This document shows positions 17,492 through 25,925 of a DNA stretch of 64,000 nucleotides, piece after piece. A program made the translations under genes and the position numbers. Location of the stretch: assembly GCA_023421735.1 (NCBI GenBank), contig JAEZSP010000017.1, forward strand, positions 1 to 64,000, in the 5' to 3' direction. Within the stretch, counting starts at the first letter, position 1; each line of letters starts with the position of its first letter. The DNA is from Bacillota bacterium (lineage in GTDB: Bacteria > Bacillota_A > Clostridia > Christensenellales > Aristaeellaceae). The notes beneath the pieces were generated by a model. It was not told the origin of the DNA. It was given only the letters and a program-made list of their open reading frames with translations, and made no database searches.

Positions 17492-18148
17492 ATGAAAATC
17501 GCAGATTATTTTCCCGTATGGGAGAAGCTCACAAAACAGGAACAGGCGGTGCTCGAAGAGGCAGCCGTCGCCAAATGCTTCCCCGCCGGGGTGCGCATAC
17601 ACAACGGCAGCGAGGACTGTGTGGGCCTTCTGCTCATGAGCTCCGGTCAGCTGCGCGCTTACATCAATTCCGAGGAGGGCAAGGAAATCACCCTCTATCG
17701 GCTCTTTGAGCGCGATATTTGCCTCCTGTCGGCCTCTTGCATGGTGTCGTCCATCCAATTTGACATCACGATTGAGGCAGAGAAGGATACGGAGCTTTGG
17801 ATCGTTTCCGCCGCGACATATAAACTCCTAATAGAGCAATCGGCCGTGCTCGCGAATTATACAAATCAGATCATGGCGGAGCGGTTTACCGAGGTCATGT
17901 GGCTGATCGAGCAAATCATGTGGAAAAGCTTCGACAAGCGGCTTGCGCAGTTTCTGACCGAAGAAGCGGCGCTCGAAGACTCCGATCGGATCACGATCAC
18001 CCACGAAAAAATCGCAAACCACATGGGAACTGCGCGTGAGGTCGTCACGCGCATGCTCCGCTATTTTCAATCCGAGGGGATGGTTCATGTGTCGCGCGGG
18101 GAAATTCAGCTGCTGGACGAAAAGCGGCTGCGCGATCTCGCCGGTTAG
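17492..18148 (+). CDS. Crp/Fnr-family transcriptional regulator
   Basis: This 218-residue protein has an N-terminal cyclic-nucleotide-binding-like beta-barrel (residues ~15-120) and a C-terminal winged helix with recognition region ITHEKIANHMGTAREVVTRM. There is no Fnr-type N-terminal Cys cluster. Cys31 and Cys43 occur early, plus SASCM, so redox sensing is conceivable but unproven. GGAGG precedes the ATG by 7 nt. It is divergent from the thioredoxin-trxB operon and convergent with trxA, suggesting it controls the thiol genes around it. Confidence 0.9.
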   Translation: MKIADYFPVWEKLTKQEQAVLEEAAVAKCFPAGVRIHNGSEDCVGLLLMSSGQLRAYINSEEGKEITLYRLFERDICLLSASCMVSSIQFDITIEAEKDTELWIVSAATYKLLIEQSAVLANYTNQIMAERFTEVMWLIEQIMWKSFDKRLAQFLTEEAALEDSDRITITHEKIANHMGTAREVVTRMLRYFQSEGMVHVSRGEIQLLDEKRLRDLAG

Positions 18149-18453
18149 TCGAGAAGCTGCAAAATCTGCTTCTTCGGGCGCGCACCCATAGCCGTATTGG
18201 TCACCTTGCCGTTTTTCATGACCACAAGCGTTGGAATCGACATGATGTTGAATGCGGCGGCAAGTTCGCGCTGCTCATCGACATTGATTTTGCCAACCTT
18301 GATGTCGCTCTTTTCGCCCGCGATTTCATCAACGACAGGGGAAACCATGCGGCACGGGCCGCACCAGCTCGCCCAGAAGTCGAGCAGGACCGGCTTATCG
18401 GATTCCATAACCTCCTGGTTGAAATTATCCTTGGTGATGGTGACAACAGACAT
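18145..18453 (-). CDS. trxA: Thioredoxin
   Basis: This 102-residue classical thioredoxin has active site WCGPC (Cys31/Cys34) in DFWASWCGPCRM and cis-Pro in SIPTLVVMKNG. GGAGGACAAAACA precedes the ATG at 18453; the longer in-frame ORF upstream is noncoding. An extended -10 (TGCTATAAT) is visible about 45 nt upstream on the minus strand. Its stop overlaps the stop of the convergent crp-like gene by 4 nt. Confidence 0.96.
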   Translation of the reverse strand: MSVVTITKDNFNQEVMESDKPVLLDFWASWCGPCRMVSPVVDEIAGEKSDIKVGKINVDEQRELAAAFNIMSIPTLVVMKNGKVTNTAMGARPKKQILQLLD

Positions 18454-18521
18454 TGTTTTGTCCTCCCTTAATGTTATTGAGGCCATTATAGCACGCCTCT
18501 CGCCTCCGGTCGGTGATTTCG

Positions 18522-18950
18522 TCACGAGCCCGTCGATTTGAATTTGTGCAGACCAAACCGAAAAAATGCAACAGCGGGGATCAGAAAAACCAATGAGAAG
18601 AGCGGCGAGAGCATAAAAAGCGCGCCGCTCTTTTTGTCGATGAGAAAAAGGAGCGGAACATATTGCACCAGCGCCAGCGGGATAACGAACGTGAGGAAGC
18701 GCAGCACGCCCTTGCCGTAGACGGAAAACGGGTATTTGCCGTATTCGCGCACGCCGTAGGTGAAGATATTGAGAAAGTCCGTCGCCTCGATGGTAAAAAA
18801 CGTAAACGCCGCCGTGATGAGAAAGAGCGCGAAGAAGACGGTACTCCCGCAAGCGAGCATGAAAACGAGCGTTGCGACCTTCTACCATGTCCAGACGACG
18901 CCGCTTATGGGAATCGCGATCGCGAGTACGACGATCGCCTGCGCAAAAAG
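18522..18950 (-). pseudogene. Remnant of an ABC-2-type (DUF990-like) permease
   Basis: The reading frame encodes the C-terminal part of a six-helix ABC-2 permease: IEATDFLNIFTYGVREYGKYP, then hydrophobic helices and FRFGLHKFKSTGS at the end. Upstream of the first Met (18860) the same frame continues with FAQAIVVLAIAIP and is interrupted by an in-frame TAG at 18882-18884. There is no start codon, ribosome binding site or N-terminal helices. It abuts a truncated ATPase of the same exporter type in another frame, so both are leftovers of one deletion. Confidence 0.8.
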
Positions 18951-19174
18951 TCGGGTGTGAGAACGCCGCACATCACCTTAATTGTGGTGCTCTTCCCCGC
19001 GCCGTTGGGGCCGATGTAGCCCACGGATTCGCCGTCGCGAATATCGAAGTTTACGTCGGTGAGCGCATGGACGGTTTCAAATTCCCGCGCGAAAAATGCC
19101 TTGACCGCGTTCCCAAAGCCGGCATTTCGTTTGACGACGCGGTAGGACTTGTTCAGATTGCGTACTTCAATCAT
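18951..19174 (-). pseudogene. Truncated ABC exporter ATPase (N-terminal ~75 residues)
   Basis: An ATG-started frame encodes MIEVRNLNKSYRV, a region AVKAFFAREFETVHAL, and Walker A GYIGPNGAGKSTTIK, then breaks off after VMCGVLTPD. The rest (signature, Walker B) is missing and the frame runs into permease sequence read out of frame. This is the ATPase that normally precedes two DUF990-like permeases in an operon. The joint lies near 18950, and the formal ORF stops at 18905. Confidence 0.82.
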
Positions 19175-19368
19175 ATGATTCCTCGATGTGTCTGGACGGT
19201 CGGACGCTGAAAAAAAGGCGTTTTTTCATTGTATCACGCAGTACCCGGTGCGTCAACCCAGTAAAGTGCCGGACATTGCGTGCGAAAACGCCTGAAAACG
19301 CAAGGGCCGATGGCGGGCGCTGTTCTGTCCGTGCACACGGGGCAATATGATGCTACGAGGTGATGCGC

Positions 19369-20754
19369 GTGCGGATCGATATGACGGGGGGAAGCCCGCT
19401 GAAGCGAATTCTGGCGTTCAGCGTACCGCTCTTGGCCGGGAGCGTACTCATGCAGTTTTCAAGCCTCGTGGATGGTCTGATCGTCGGGCGGGTCGCCGGC
19501 ATCCACGCGTTCGCCGGAATATCCGCCGCAGCGCCCGTGGCGTTTATGGCGACCGGTTTTTTCATCGGTCTGTGCGCGGGGTTTGTCATCCCGATTGCAC
19601 TGGCGGTTGGGGCAAACGACCGGGAAAAGGCGGATCGGTATGCCTGCGCGGCGCTTCTTGCCGCGTTCTGCCTGTCCACTTTGGTTGCCATCCCCGCAGC
19701 GGCGCTCGCGGGCAAAATGATCGCCTTAGCGGGCACGCCGGTTGAAATTGCGCAGGACGCCACCAAATACCTGCGGATCGTGTTGATGGGGCTTCCGATT
19801 CCGCTTGTCATGATGACGCTCGCGGGAATCTTGCGTGCGGAGGGCGATACCAGAACGCCGTTCTTATTTCAGGCACTGGGGATGCTGCTGCACCTGATAC
19901 TGGACGTCTTGTTTCTGATCGTGCTGAAAATGGGCGTCGTGGGCGCAGCGATTGCGTCCCTGTGCGCGCATGCAACCGCAGTCGCGCTATGCCTTCGGAT
20001 TGTGTTGCGCGGGCATCCAGGCATGCTGCATTGTCTTTGGCGCATGCCGTCGCCGGACGTCCTCAAGCGACTCCTTGCAATGGGCGTGCCGCTGGGTGCA
20101 ACCAGCCTCATCGTTTCGACCGGTGCGGCGGCATTTCAATATGCGATCAACGCACTGGGAACCGACGCCGTTGCCGCCGTTGCGATGGCCGAGCGGCTGT
20201 TCGCGCTCGGCGTCATGCCCGTGATGGTGATGGGCGGTGCGGTCGAGGTGTTCAGCGGGCAAAACTACGGTGCGAACCGCATTGGGCGGATTCGCACCGG
20301 CGTGGTCAGATTGTTTCTGTTGATGACCGGCGTATTTTGGCCGATCGCCGCAATCATGGCGGCGGGGAGCGGTCGGTTTTTGCCGATGCTGTTTGGCGAC
20401 GCGGCGCGGGCGTTGACGCCGCTCGCGGGGCGATACCTCGCCTGGTGCGCCGTTGCCCTACCGCTCCAGATCGTCAATTCGATTCTGAAAAACGTGATGC
20501 AGGGAATCGGCAAACCCGGGAAGGCGCTCATCGCGTCGGTCTACGACACACTGGTTCGTCTCGCTTGCGCGATCTGGGGCGTAAAGGCATTCGGATTTGC
20601 CGCAATCTGCGCGGTCAATCCGGCCGGATGGGCGATGTCCGCATTGGCGCTCACGGTGCGCTGCCGCGCGGAGTATGCGCGGGTTGTGCCGGATGCGCCG
20701 ATCCGTCAATCGCCGTCTTCCGTCTCTTCGGGTAGTTCCGCCTCGTTATCGTAG
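19369..20754 (+). CDS. MATE-family efflux transporter
   Basis: This ~461-residue multidrug and toxin extrusion protein has twelve predicted helices in two halves. The N-terminal block is PLLAGSVLMQFSSLVDGLIVG, with GILRAEGDTRTPF in the first half and GQNYGANRIGRI in the second. It would export cationic drugs or metabolites with a Na+ or H+ gradient. GAGGTGAT (19357-19364) is complementary to 16S rRNA, and the GTG at 19369 is correctly spaced; the ATG at 19363 lies within the SD. The last 49 nt overlap the 3' end of the convergent gene, and the C-terminal tail is Ser-rich as a result. Confidence 0.9.
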   Translation: MRIDMTGGSPLKRILAFSVPLLAGSVLMQFSSLVDGLIVGRVAGIHAFAGISAAAPVAFMATGFFIGLCAGFVIPIALAVGANDREKADRYACAALLAAFCLSTLVAIPAAALAGKMIALAGTPVEIAQDATKYLRIVLMGLPIPLVMMTLAGILRAEGDTRTPFLFQALGMLLHLILDVLFLIVLKMGVVGAAIASLCAHATAVALCLRIVLRGHPGMLHCLWRMPSPDVLKRLLAMGVPLGATSLIVSTGAAAFQYAINALGTDAVAAVAMAERLFALGVMPVMVMGGAVEVFSGQNYGANRIGRIRTGVVRLFLLMTGVFWPIAAIMAAGSGRFLPMLFGDAARALTPLAGRYLAWCAVALPLQIVNSILKNVMQGIGKPGKALIASVYDTLVRLACAIWGVKAFGFAAICAVNPAGWAMSALALTVRCRAEYARVVPDAPIRQSPSSVSSGSSASLS

Positions 20755-21419
20755 CCGCGCGCTTCCCAGAAGCCCTTATAGTTTGCATCGCTGGACAGTG
20801 TAATCTCCGTGACCCAGCGCGCCCACTTATAGCCGTATTTATCCTCTGCGACGACGATAAAAGGGAACCCCAGTTCCGGCGGCAATTCCAATCCGTTCGC
20901 CTGATCGGCAAGGATTAACTGCTTTTCGCGGATCTCCGCAAGGGGCATCGACGTGGTATAGCCATCGACCGCCGTAAAAATCACGGTCACCGCATCATCC
21001 TGCGCACCCGCAAGATCGATGAGATCGGCGATGGGCACGCCCTTCCACAGAACCGTGGCATCCCAGCCGGTGACGCAGTGGAGAGTGATCAGCCTCTCGT
21101 AGGCGTCCATGGCGGTTACCTGATCGTAAGTAAGCGTCTGCGGCTCATTGACCAGACCATCGATGGAAAGCGTGTAGGTGGAGATGTCCACATACTGCAC
21201 ACCCTTGATGGAATTATCCTTCGGCCCAACCGCCGGATCCAGCCGCGCACCCTGATACTCCTCTATTTCGCCCTGGCGGTAACGTTGGCTGGTGGCGGAC
21301 GTCACAGCGTCCGGCGCGCTGGTGGAAGAAGCCTGCTGCGCAAATCCCCCGGCGGATGTGGCAAAAAGACACGCCGCCATGAGGATAGACAAAATCCCTT
21401 TTCTTGAAATGCGTTTCAT
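20706..21419 (-). CDS. Exported molybdopterin-dependent oxidoreductase (sulfite-oxidase-like domain)
   Basis: This 237-residue protein has an N-terminal signal peptide (basic MKRISRKG, hydrophobic core, cleavage near GGFAQQA). An oxidoreductase molybdopterin-binding domain follows, with VNEPQTLTYDQV and the Mo-coordinating Cys in LHCVTGW (Cys115), then GLELPPELGFPFIVVAEDKYGYKW. It resembles YedY/sulfite-oxidase-like single-domain proteins. No twin-Arg motif is visible in the signal, so how a cofactor-loaded protein would be exported is unclear. No haem or membrane partner gene is adjacent. It ends inside the MATE gene. Confidence 0.85.
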   Translation of the reverse strand: MKRISRKGILSILMAACLFATSAGGFAQQASSTSAPDAVTSATSQRYRQGEIEEYQGARLDPAVGPKDNSIKGVQYVDISTYTLSIDGLVNEPQTLTYDQVTAMDAYERLITLHCVTGWDATVLWKGVPIADLIDLAGAQDDAVTVIFTAVDGYTTSMPLAEIREKQLILADQANGLELPPELGFPFIVVAEDKYGYKWARWVTEITLSSDANYKGFWEARGYDNEAELPEETEDGD

Positions 21420-21539
21420 TTCTTCGCTTCCCTTCCGTTCTCACGTTTGATTCCGAAAGATCAACCCGATCTAACAAATCCATAATACCCGCGTTGCGCG
21501 CGTATCAATCAAACGGAAGGATGCCATGCACAAGAGCGC

Positions 21540-22928
21540 TCACGCTTCGGCGTTTTCCTCCACTTGCCGATTTTGGGAAAACCGGGAGATTTCCTGTTCC
21601 CGCTTTTTGCTGATCGGCAGGAATGCGAGGGGGATGGCGCTCAGGAGCATAAACGCAAACGGCAAGACGCCCGTTCCGATGCGAATGCCCATGAGCGCCC
21701 CGGCGCTTTGCACATCTGCGCCGGCCCGGTACCCGTAAAAGCTTAAAATCGCCATGAACAGAGTCGCCTGTATACCCGAAACGGGGATGGTCAAAAGCGC
21801 GTTGAGGCCGTTGTACATGCCCGCCTTGCGCTGCCCGGTGCGCATCTCGTCCTCGTCGATGATCGCACCGAGCAAGGGACCTTGCGGAATGAGGACGGCG
21901 CTCGAGAACAGATACATGGCGATGTACGCGGCGAGCGCGGTAAAAAAACCACCCACGAACGTGAGGGAAAGGTATGAAAGCGCGCAGGGGAACGTGCAAA
22001 ACAGCGCCATGCCCTTGAGCCCCAGCCGCTTGGTGAGCTTTCCGAGAAACGGCATGGCGGCAAACAGGGCAAGCCCCATGACCACATCGAGAATGGTCGC
22101 CTGGTAGCCCTCGAGGTTTAATACGTAGTCCGCCATGTAGAGAAGCGGGGTGAAGTAAAACGCGCGCGGCCCGGAGGCCAGCATCTGACTGATCATATAA
22201 GTCAGAAACGATTTCGACCGAAACGCATCCTTCGCATTGTCGAATACATCGCCGAATATCCCACGCCGCGCATCAATCTGGGTGTTTTCCGCGAGGTACA
22301 TTTCGCGCGCATCCCGGAGGGGTTTGAGTGTCAGAAAATACAACCCGGCATTGAGGATGAGAACCCCAGCGAGCAGAACCGTGGTGAGCGTCTTGTCGGT
22401 ATTCCCCACGAGAAGCAGCGTCGGGATCAGCGTTCCGAAAAAGCCGCCGATGTTGCTGACATAGGTGATGATGACGGAAATGTCCACGCGATCCGCACTC
22501 GCGGGCGCGGCGATGAGCCGATAATTGGAATAGGCGATGCCGAATGCGGTCATGGCGGTATCATAGATGAACAGAAGCGCAAGCAGGAACGCAAAGATGA
22601 CCCACTGCGGCCAGGCGGACTGGGCAAAGATCATCGCAAGGGACGAGAACAGCGCGACCGGCGCCATGCGGCGCATGACGTACACGTACTTGCCCTTCCC
22701 CTCCCGGTATTTATACCGATCGAGCATCACGCCAATGGCCGGATCATTGATGGCATTCCAGATGCCAAATACCAGATAGACGAGGCCAACCAGTTTGGGA
22801 TCCATGCCCACGACATCGGTATAGTATTTCAAAAAGGCATTGTAGATGAGCACCCCGCTGAGATTCGCGGGCATCGTGGGGAGGGAGAGCCAGAATTTCT
22901 GCCAGAATGTCAGCCTGCCTTTTTCCAT
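21540..22928 (-). CDS. GPH-family (MelB-like) sugar:cation symporter
   Basis: This 462-residue twelve-helix MFS protein of the glycoside-pentoside-hexuronide family contains LVYLVFGIWNAINDPAIGVMLDRY, the family hallmark (NDP in helix 2), and IDEDEMRTGQRKAGMYNG in the central loop. It takes up a glycoside with Na+ or H+. The ATG at 22928 has AGAAGG upstream. It follows the GH1 gene by 41 nt on the same strand, so the pair imports and hydrolyses a beta-glucoside. Confidence 0.92.
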   Translation of the reverse strand: MEKGRLTFWQKFWLSLPTMPANLSGVLIYNAFLKYYTDVVGMDPKLVGLVYLVFGIWNAINDPAIGVMLDRYKYREGKGKYVYVMRRMAPVALFSSLAMIFAQSAWPQWVIFAFLLALLFIYDTAMTAFGIAYSNYRLIAAPASADRVDISVIITYVSNIGGFFGTLIPTLLLVGNTDKTLTTVLLAGVLILNAGLYFLTLKPLRDAREMYLAENTQIDARRGIFGDVFDNAKDAFRSKSFLTYMISQMLASGPRAFYFTPLLYMADYVLNLEGYQATILDVVMGLALFAAMPFLGKLTKRLGLKGMALFCTFPCALSYLSLTFVGGFFTALAAYIAMYLFSSAVLIPQGPLLGAIIDEDEMRTGQRKAGMYNGLNALLTIPVSGIQATLFMAILSFYGYRAGADVQSAGALMGIRIGTGVLPFAFMLLSAIPLAFLPISKKREQEISRFSQNRQVEENAEA

Positions 22929-22969
22929 GGCACGCACCGCCTTCTTTTGATGGGCCGATCGGGGATGGA

Positions 22970-24298
22970 TTAACCCTGCCGCGCGATGAGATCCCGGTAC
23001 CAATATCCGCTGTCACGCACCGTGCGCGCCCCGGTCACATGATCGACCCGAATGAGTCCCATGGAACAGGAGAGACCGGACGACCACTCAAAGTTATCGA
23101 TGAGCGACCAATGAAAGTAGCCCCGAATGTCCGCGCCCTGCGCGATGGCGGCCTGAAGCGCCTCGAGGTACAGGCGCGTATAGGTGATCCGATCCGCATC
23201 ATGAAGATCGCCGCCGACGGTGCCGTTTTCGGTGATATACACGACGGGATTGCCGTATTCCTCCCGGTAGCGCTTTGCCAACTCCAAAAATCCCTCCGGA
23301 TACCCCTGCGGCCCGAGAACCGGGTGATCGTACCGATGATCGGTCGGCGCGCGGTCCACCCACGTCTTTAAAAACGGGATGTACCACTTGCGCGATGCAA
23401 AGATGCGGCTGTAATAATTCACGCCCAGGAAATCCAGGGGTTGTTTGATGGTCTCCAGATCGCCGGGCAGCACCTTCGGCGCGATGGGCCAGAGGCGCCG
23501 GAGCAGCATATCCGGATAACGGCCCCGGAACACGCCGTCCAGATAAAAGCGGTTGATGAACTGATCCGCCAGTTCCACCGAATCCATATCCTTTCCGGTG
23601 GGGACGAAGTGCGCGGGATAAACCGGAAACTGGCTCAACGTGATGCCGACATTGAGATCGGCCCGCGCGGCGCGCATAGCCTGCACCGCCAGGCCATGCC
23701 CGAGCAATTCGTGGTGGGCAACCTTAAAATACGTCCAGGGGTTTCGGATGCCCGGGGCATGCTCACCCAGAAAGTGGCCGAACATAGCATGCTCCCAGGG
23801 TTCGTTGAGGGTAATGAAATCCTTGACCCGATCCCCCAGCGCCCGAACGGCCAGCGCGGCGTAATCCGCGAAGCATTGCGCCGTCTCGCGCCCCGCGAAG
23901 CCCCCGTAGGATCGAAACAATGCCTCGGGCGTATCCCAATGAAACAGCGTGATGAAAGGCCGGATGCCTTTTTCAAGAAGCGCATCCACAAGTCTTTGAT
24001 AGTAATCGAGCCCTTTTTCGTTCACCTGGCCGCGCCCTTGCGGCAGGACCCGTGACCAACTGACGGAAAACCGATAGGCGCCTAGCTTCAACGCCGTCAT
24101 GAGATCGACGTCGGTTTGAAAGTCGTGGTAGGTGTCGCATGCGACATCCCCCGTGCTGTGATCGCGAATCTTTCCTTTTGTGTGAGAAAACACGTCCCAG
24201 ATGGACAGCCCCTTCCCGTCCTCATTCCAACCGCCCTCGATCTGGTACGCCGCCGTGGCCGCGCCAAAGAGGAAGTCTTTTCCAAAATCCAGCGACAA
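22970..24298 (-). CDS. GH1 beta-glucosidase
   Basis: This ~442-residue glycoside hydrolase family 1 enzyme has the N-terminal signature FLFGAATAAYQIEGGWNEDG, acid/base Glu in TLNEPWEH and nucleophile Glu in YITENGT. It shows no phosphate-binding signature strong enough to call a 6-phospho enzyme, and its partner is a symporter, not a PTS. GAGG stands 8 nt before a TTG at 24298; the GTG at 24307 overlaps that SD, so TTG is the likelier start. It is cytoplasmic. Confidence 0.94.
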   Translation of the reverse strand: MSLDFGKDFLFGAATAAYQIEGGWNEDGKGLSIWDVFSHTKGKIRDHSTGDVACDTYHDFQTDVDLMTALKLGAYRFSVSWSRVLPQGRGQVNEKGLDYYQRLVDALLEKGIRPFITLFHWDTPEALFRSYGGFAGRETAQCFADYAALAVRALGDRVKDFITLNEPWEHAMFGHFLGEHAPGIRNPWTYFKVAHHELLGHGLAVQAMRAARADLNVGITLSQFPVYPAHFVPTGKDMDSVELADQFINRFYLDGVFRGRYPDMLLRRLWPIAPKVLPGDLETIKQPLDFLGVNYYSRIFASRKWYIPFLKTWVDRAPTDHRYDHPVLGPQGYPEGFLELAKRYREEYGNPVVYITENGTVGGDLHDADRITYTRLYLEALQAAIAQGADIRGYFHWSLIDNFEWSSGLSCSMGLIRVDHVTGARTVRDSGYWYRDLIARQG

Positions 24299-24450
24299 TG
24301 AACTCACCTCGTTTGCGATTATGTTGCGTCTTTTTCGTAAAGGAATGGTTGTATTATATCATAACAACGCCGAAATGGAAGCGGAAGAAGCAATGGGGAC
24401 TCAAAAAAACGACCCGCCAATGGCAGGCCGTTGGGATGCCGTCCGTCCGA

Positions 24451-25014
24451 TTACGCCTCATTGAGTAACACCATGTGGATATGATCCTCCCAAACGCCGT
24501 TGATCCGCAGATATTTGCGTGCAAGGCCCTCGGATCGAAATCCAAGCTTCTCGGTCACGCGCAGGGAGCGCGTGTTCCGGGGCAGTATGTTTGCCTCGAG
24601 CCGATGAAGGCCCAATTCGCCGAACGCGACCTCGATGGCCTTTCGGAGCGCTTCTGACATATAGCCCCGGTTGATTTTCGCCCCATCGAGCTTATAACCG
24701 AGAAAGCAGGAAAGAAACGCGCCCCAGACGATGTTTCCAAAGCCAATCGTACCGATCACGCGGCCTTCATCGCCCTTCTGAAAGATCCAAAGCCGCAGTG
24801 CGTTCCGCTCAGCCATTGCTTTCCAGTCGGCCCCGAGCAGCGCCTCCTGCGCGGACAGGGTATAAAACGCGTCGTCGTGGGCCGGCTCCCACTCCTGCAA
24901 AAACGCGCGGTTCCGCAGATAATAATCGAGCACCATCCGGGCGTCGGACGGCGCAAGCGTCTTCAGAACGAGCCGCTCGGTTTCATAAACGCGACTGATC
25001 TGCGCATCGTTCAT
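24451..25014 (-). CDS. GNAT acetyltransferase, RimJ/RimL-like
   Basis: This 187-residue N-acetyltransferase has the starting TERLVLKTLAPSDA pattern, RVIGTIGFGNI, GYMSEALRKAIEVAFGELGLHRLEANI and the closing TEKLGFRSEGLARKYLRINGVWEDH, all typical of the RimJ/RimL subfamily that acetylates ribosomal-protein or other N-terminal amines. GGAGGAAATCCC precedes the ATG. It is monocistronic. Confidence 0.9.
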   Translation of the reverse strand: MNDAQISRVYETERLVLKTLAPSDARMVLDYYLRNRAFLQEWEPAHDDAFYTLSAQEALLGADWKAMAERNALRLWIFQKGDEGRVIGTIGFGNIVWGAFLSCFLGYKLDGAKINRGYMSEALRKAIEVAFGELGLHRLEANILPRNTRSLRVTEKLGFRSEGLARKYLRINGVWEDHIHMVLLNEA

Positions 25015-25135
25015 GGGATTTCCTCCTGAATGAGCATCAATATTTGCCGGAAACGGCGTTGCGGGAATGGGCAGGATGGCTTATAATGATTCCGATGCCG
25101 CCGGATATACGCGGCACACGGAAAGGATGGTTCGC

Positions 25136-25444
25136 ATGAAGGTCATTCTCTACGGCGCGGATATTTGCCCGCACTGCATCGCGGCAAAGGCGCGGCTTTC
25201 CGAGACACCCGGCATCGAGCTGGAGATGCGGGACATTACGAAAAGCACGGCGACAATGAGGGAGTTTTTACAGTACCGCGATCACGACGCGCTCTTCGCG
25301 CCCGTCATCGAGGCCGGACGCATCGGCATTCCGTTTTTCATTTTGGAGGACGGCACCCGCACGTTTGAAATCGACGCCTTTTTGTCGCCCGACGGCATCA
25401 TTATGACGGGTGCCGCGTGCTCCATCGACGGAAAGGGCTGCTGA
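25136..25444 (+). CDS. Glutaredoxin-like protein (CPHC)
   Basis: This 102-residue thioredoxin-fold protein has CPHC near the N-terminus (LYGADICPHCIAAK) and cis-Pro in RIGIPFFILEDG. It ends with a Cys-containing tail (GAACSIDGKGC). It may act as a disulfide reductase or delivery factor. The ATG at 25136 is selected because AAAGGA lies 8 nt upstream. The next gene begins 1 nt after its stop and encodes a methionine sulfoxide reductase, so it may regenerate that enzyme. Confidence 0.82.
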   Translation: MKVILYGADICPHCIAAKARLSETPGIELEMRDITKSTATMREFLQYRDHDALFAPVIEAGRIGIPFFILEDGTRTFEIDAFLSPDGIIMTGAACSIDGKGC

Positions 25445-25445
25445 C

Positions 25446-25925
25446 ATGTCCTTTCACGCGGCTGACATGCCCCTTGCGGATGCGCTTGAAAGCCTGATCG
25501 GCGGCGAACCGGACGCACTGGCGAACCTTTCAAACGCCGCGGCGCTTTTGTTCCAAAGCCTCGAACGAATCAACTGGGCGGGGTTTTACCTACATAAAGA
25601 CGGCCAGTTGATCCTCGGGCCGTTTCAGGGAAAGCCAGCCTGCATCCGCATCCAACTGGGAAAGGGCGTCTGCGGAACGGCAGCCGCGTCAAGACAGACG
25701 CTCGTCGTGCCGGACGTTCACCAATTCCCCGGTCACATCGCCTGCGACGGTGCGTCCGCGTCCGAAATCGTAGTGCCGCTGATGCACGGCGGGCATCTGG
25801 TCGGCGTTTTGGACATCGACAGCCCCGAAAAAAACAGGTTTGGCAGCAAGGAGCAGCTAGAGCTGGAAGTATTTTCCCACATTCTGTGCGACCAGATCGA
25901 CTGGGGTGCGCTCATTTCTCAGTAA
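25446..25925 (+). CDS. Free methionine-(R)-sulfoxide reductase (GAF-domain fRMsr)
   Basis: This 159-residue single GAF-domain protein contains the hallmark sequence of fRMsr: NWAGFYL, LGPFQGKPACIRI, KGVCGTAA, VPDVHQFPGHIACDGAS, SEIVVPL and GVLDIDSP. Three conserved cysteines (in PACI, GVCG and IACD) carry out sulfoxide reduction. It repairs free oxidised methionine in the cytoplasm. It lies 1 nt after the glutaredoxin-like gene. Its 3' end overlaps the convergent ketopantoate reductase gene by 7 nt. Confidence 0.93.
   Translation: MSFHAADMPLADALESLIGGEPDALANLSNAAALLFQSLERINWAGFYLHKDGQLILGPFQGKPACIRIQLGKGVCGTAAASRQTLVVPDVHQFPGHIACDGASASEIVVPLMHGGHLVGVLDIDSPEKNRFGSKEQLELEVFSHILCDQIDWGALISQ

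Noticed and set aside
18454..18888. Long N-terminal extension of TrxA in the same frame
   Set aside because: It is out of frame with the permease remnant that fills this stretch; ATG 18453 has a good SD and gives a standard 102-aa thioredoxin.
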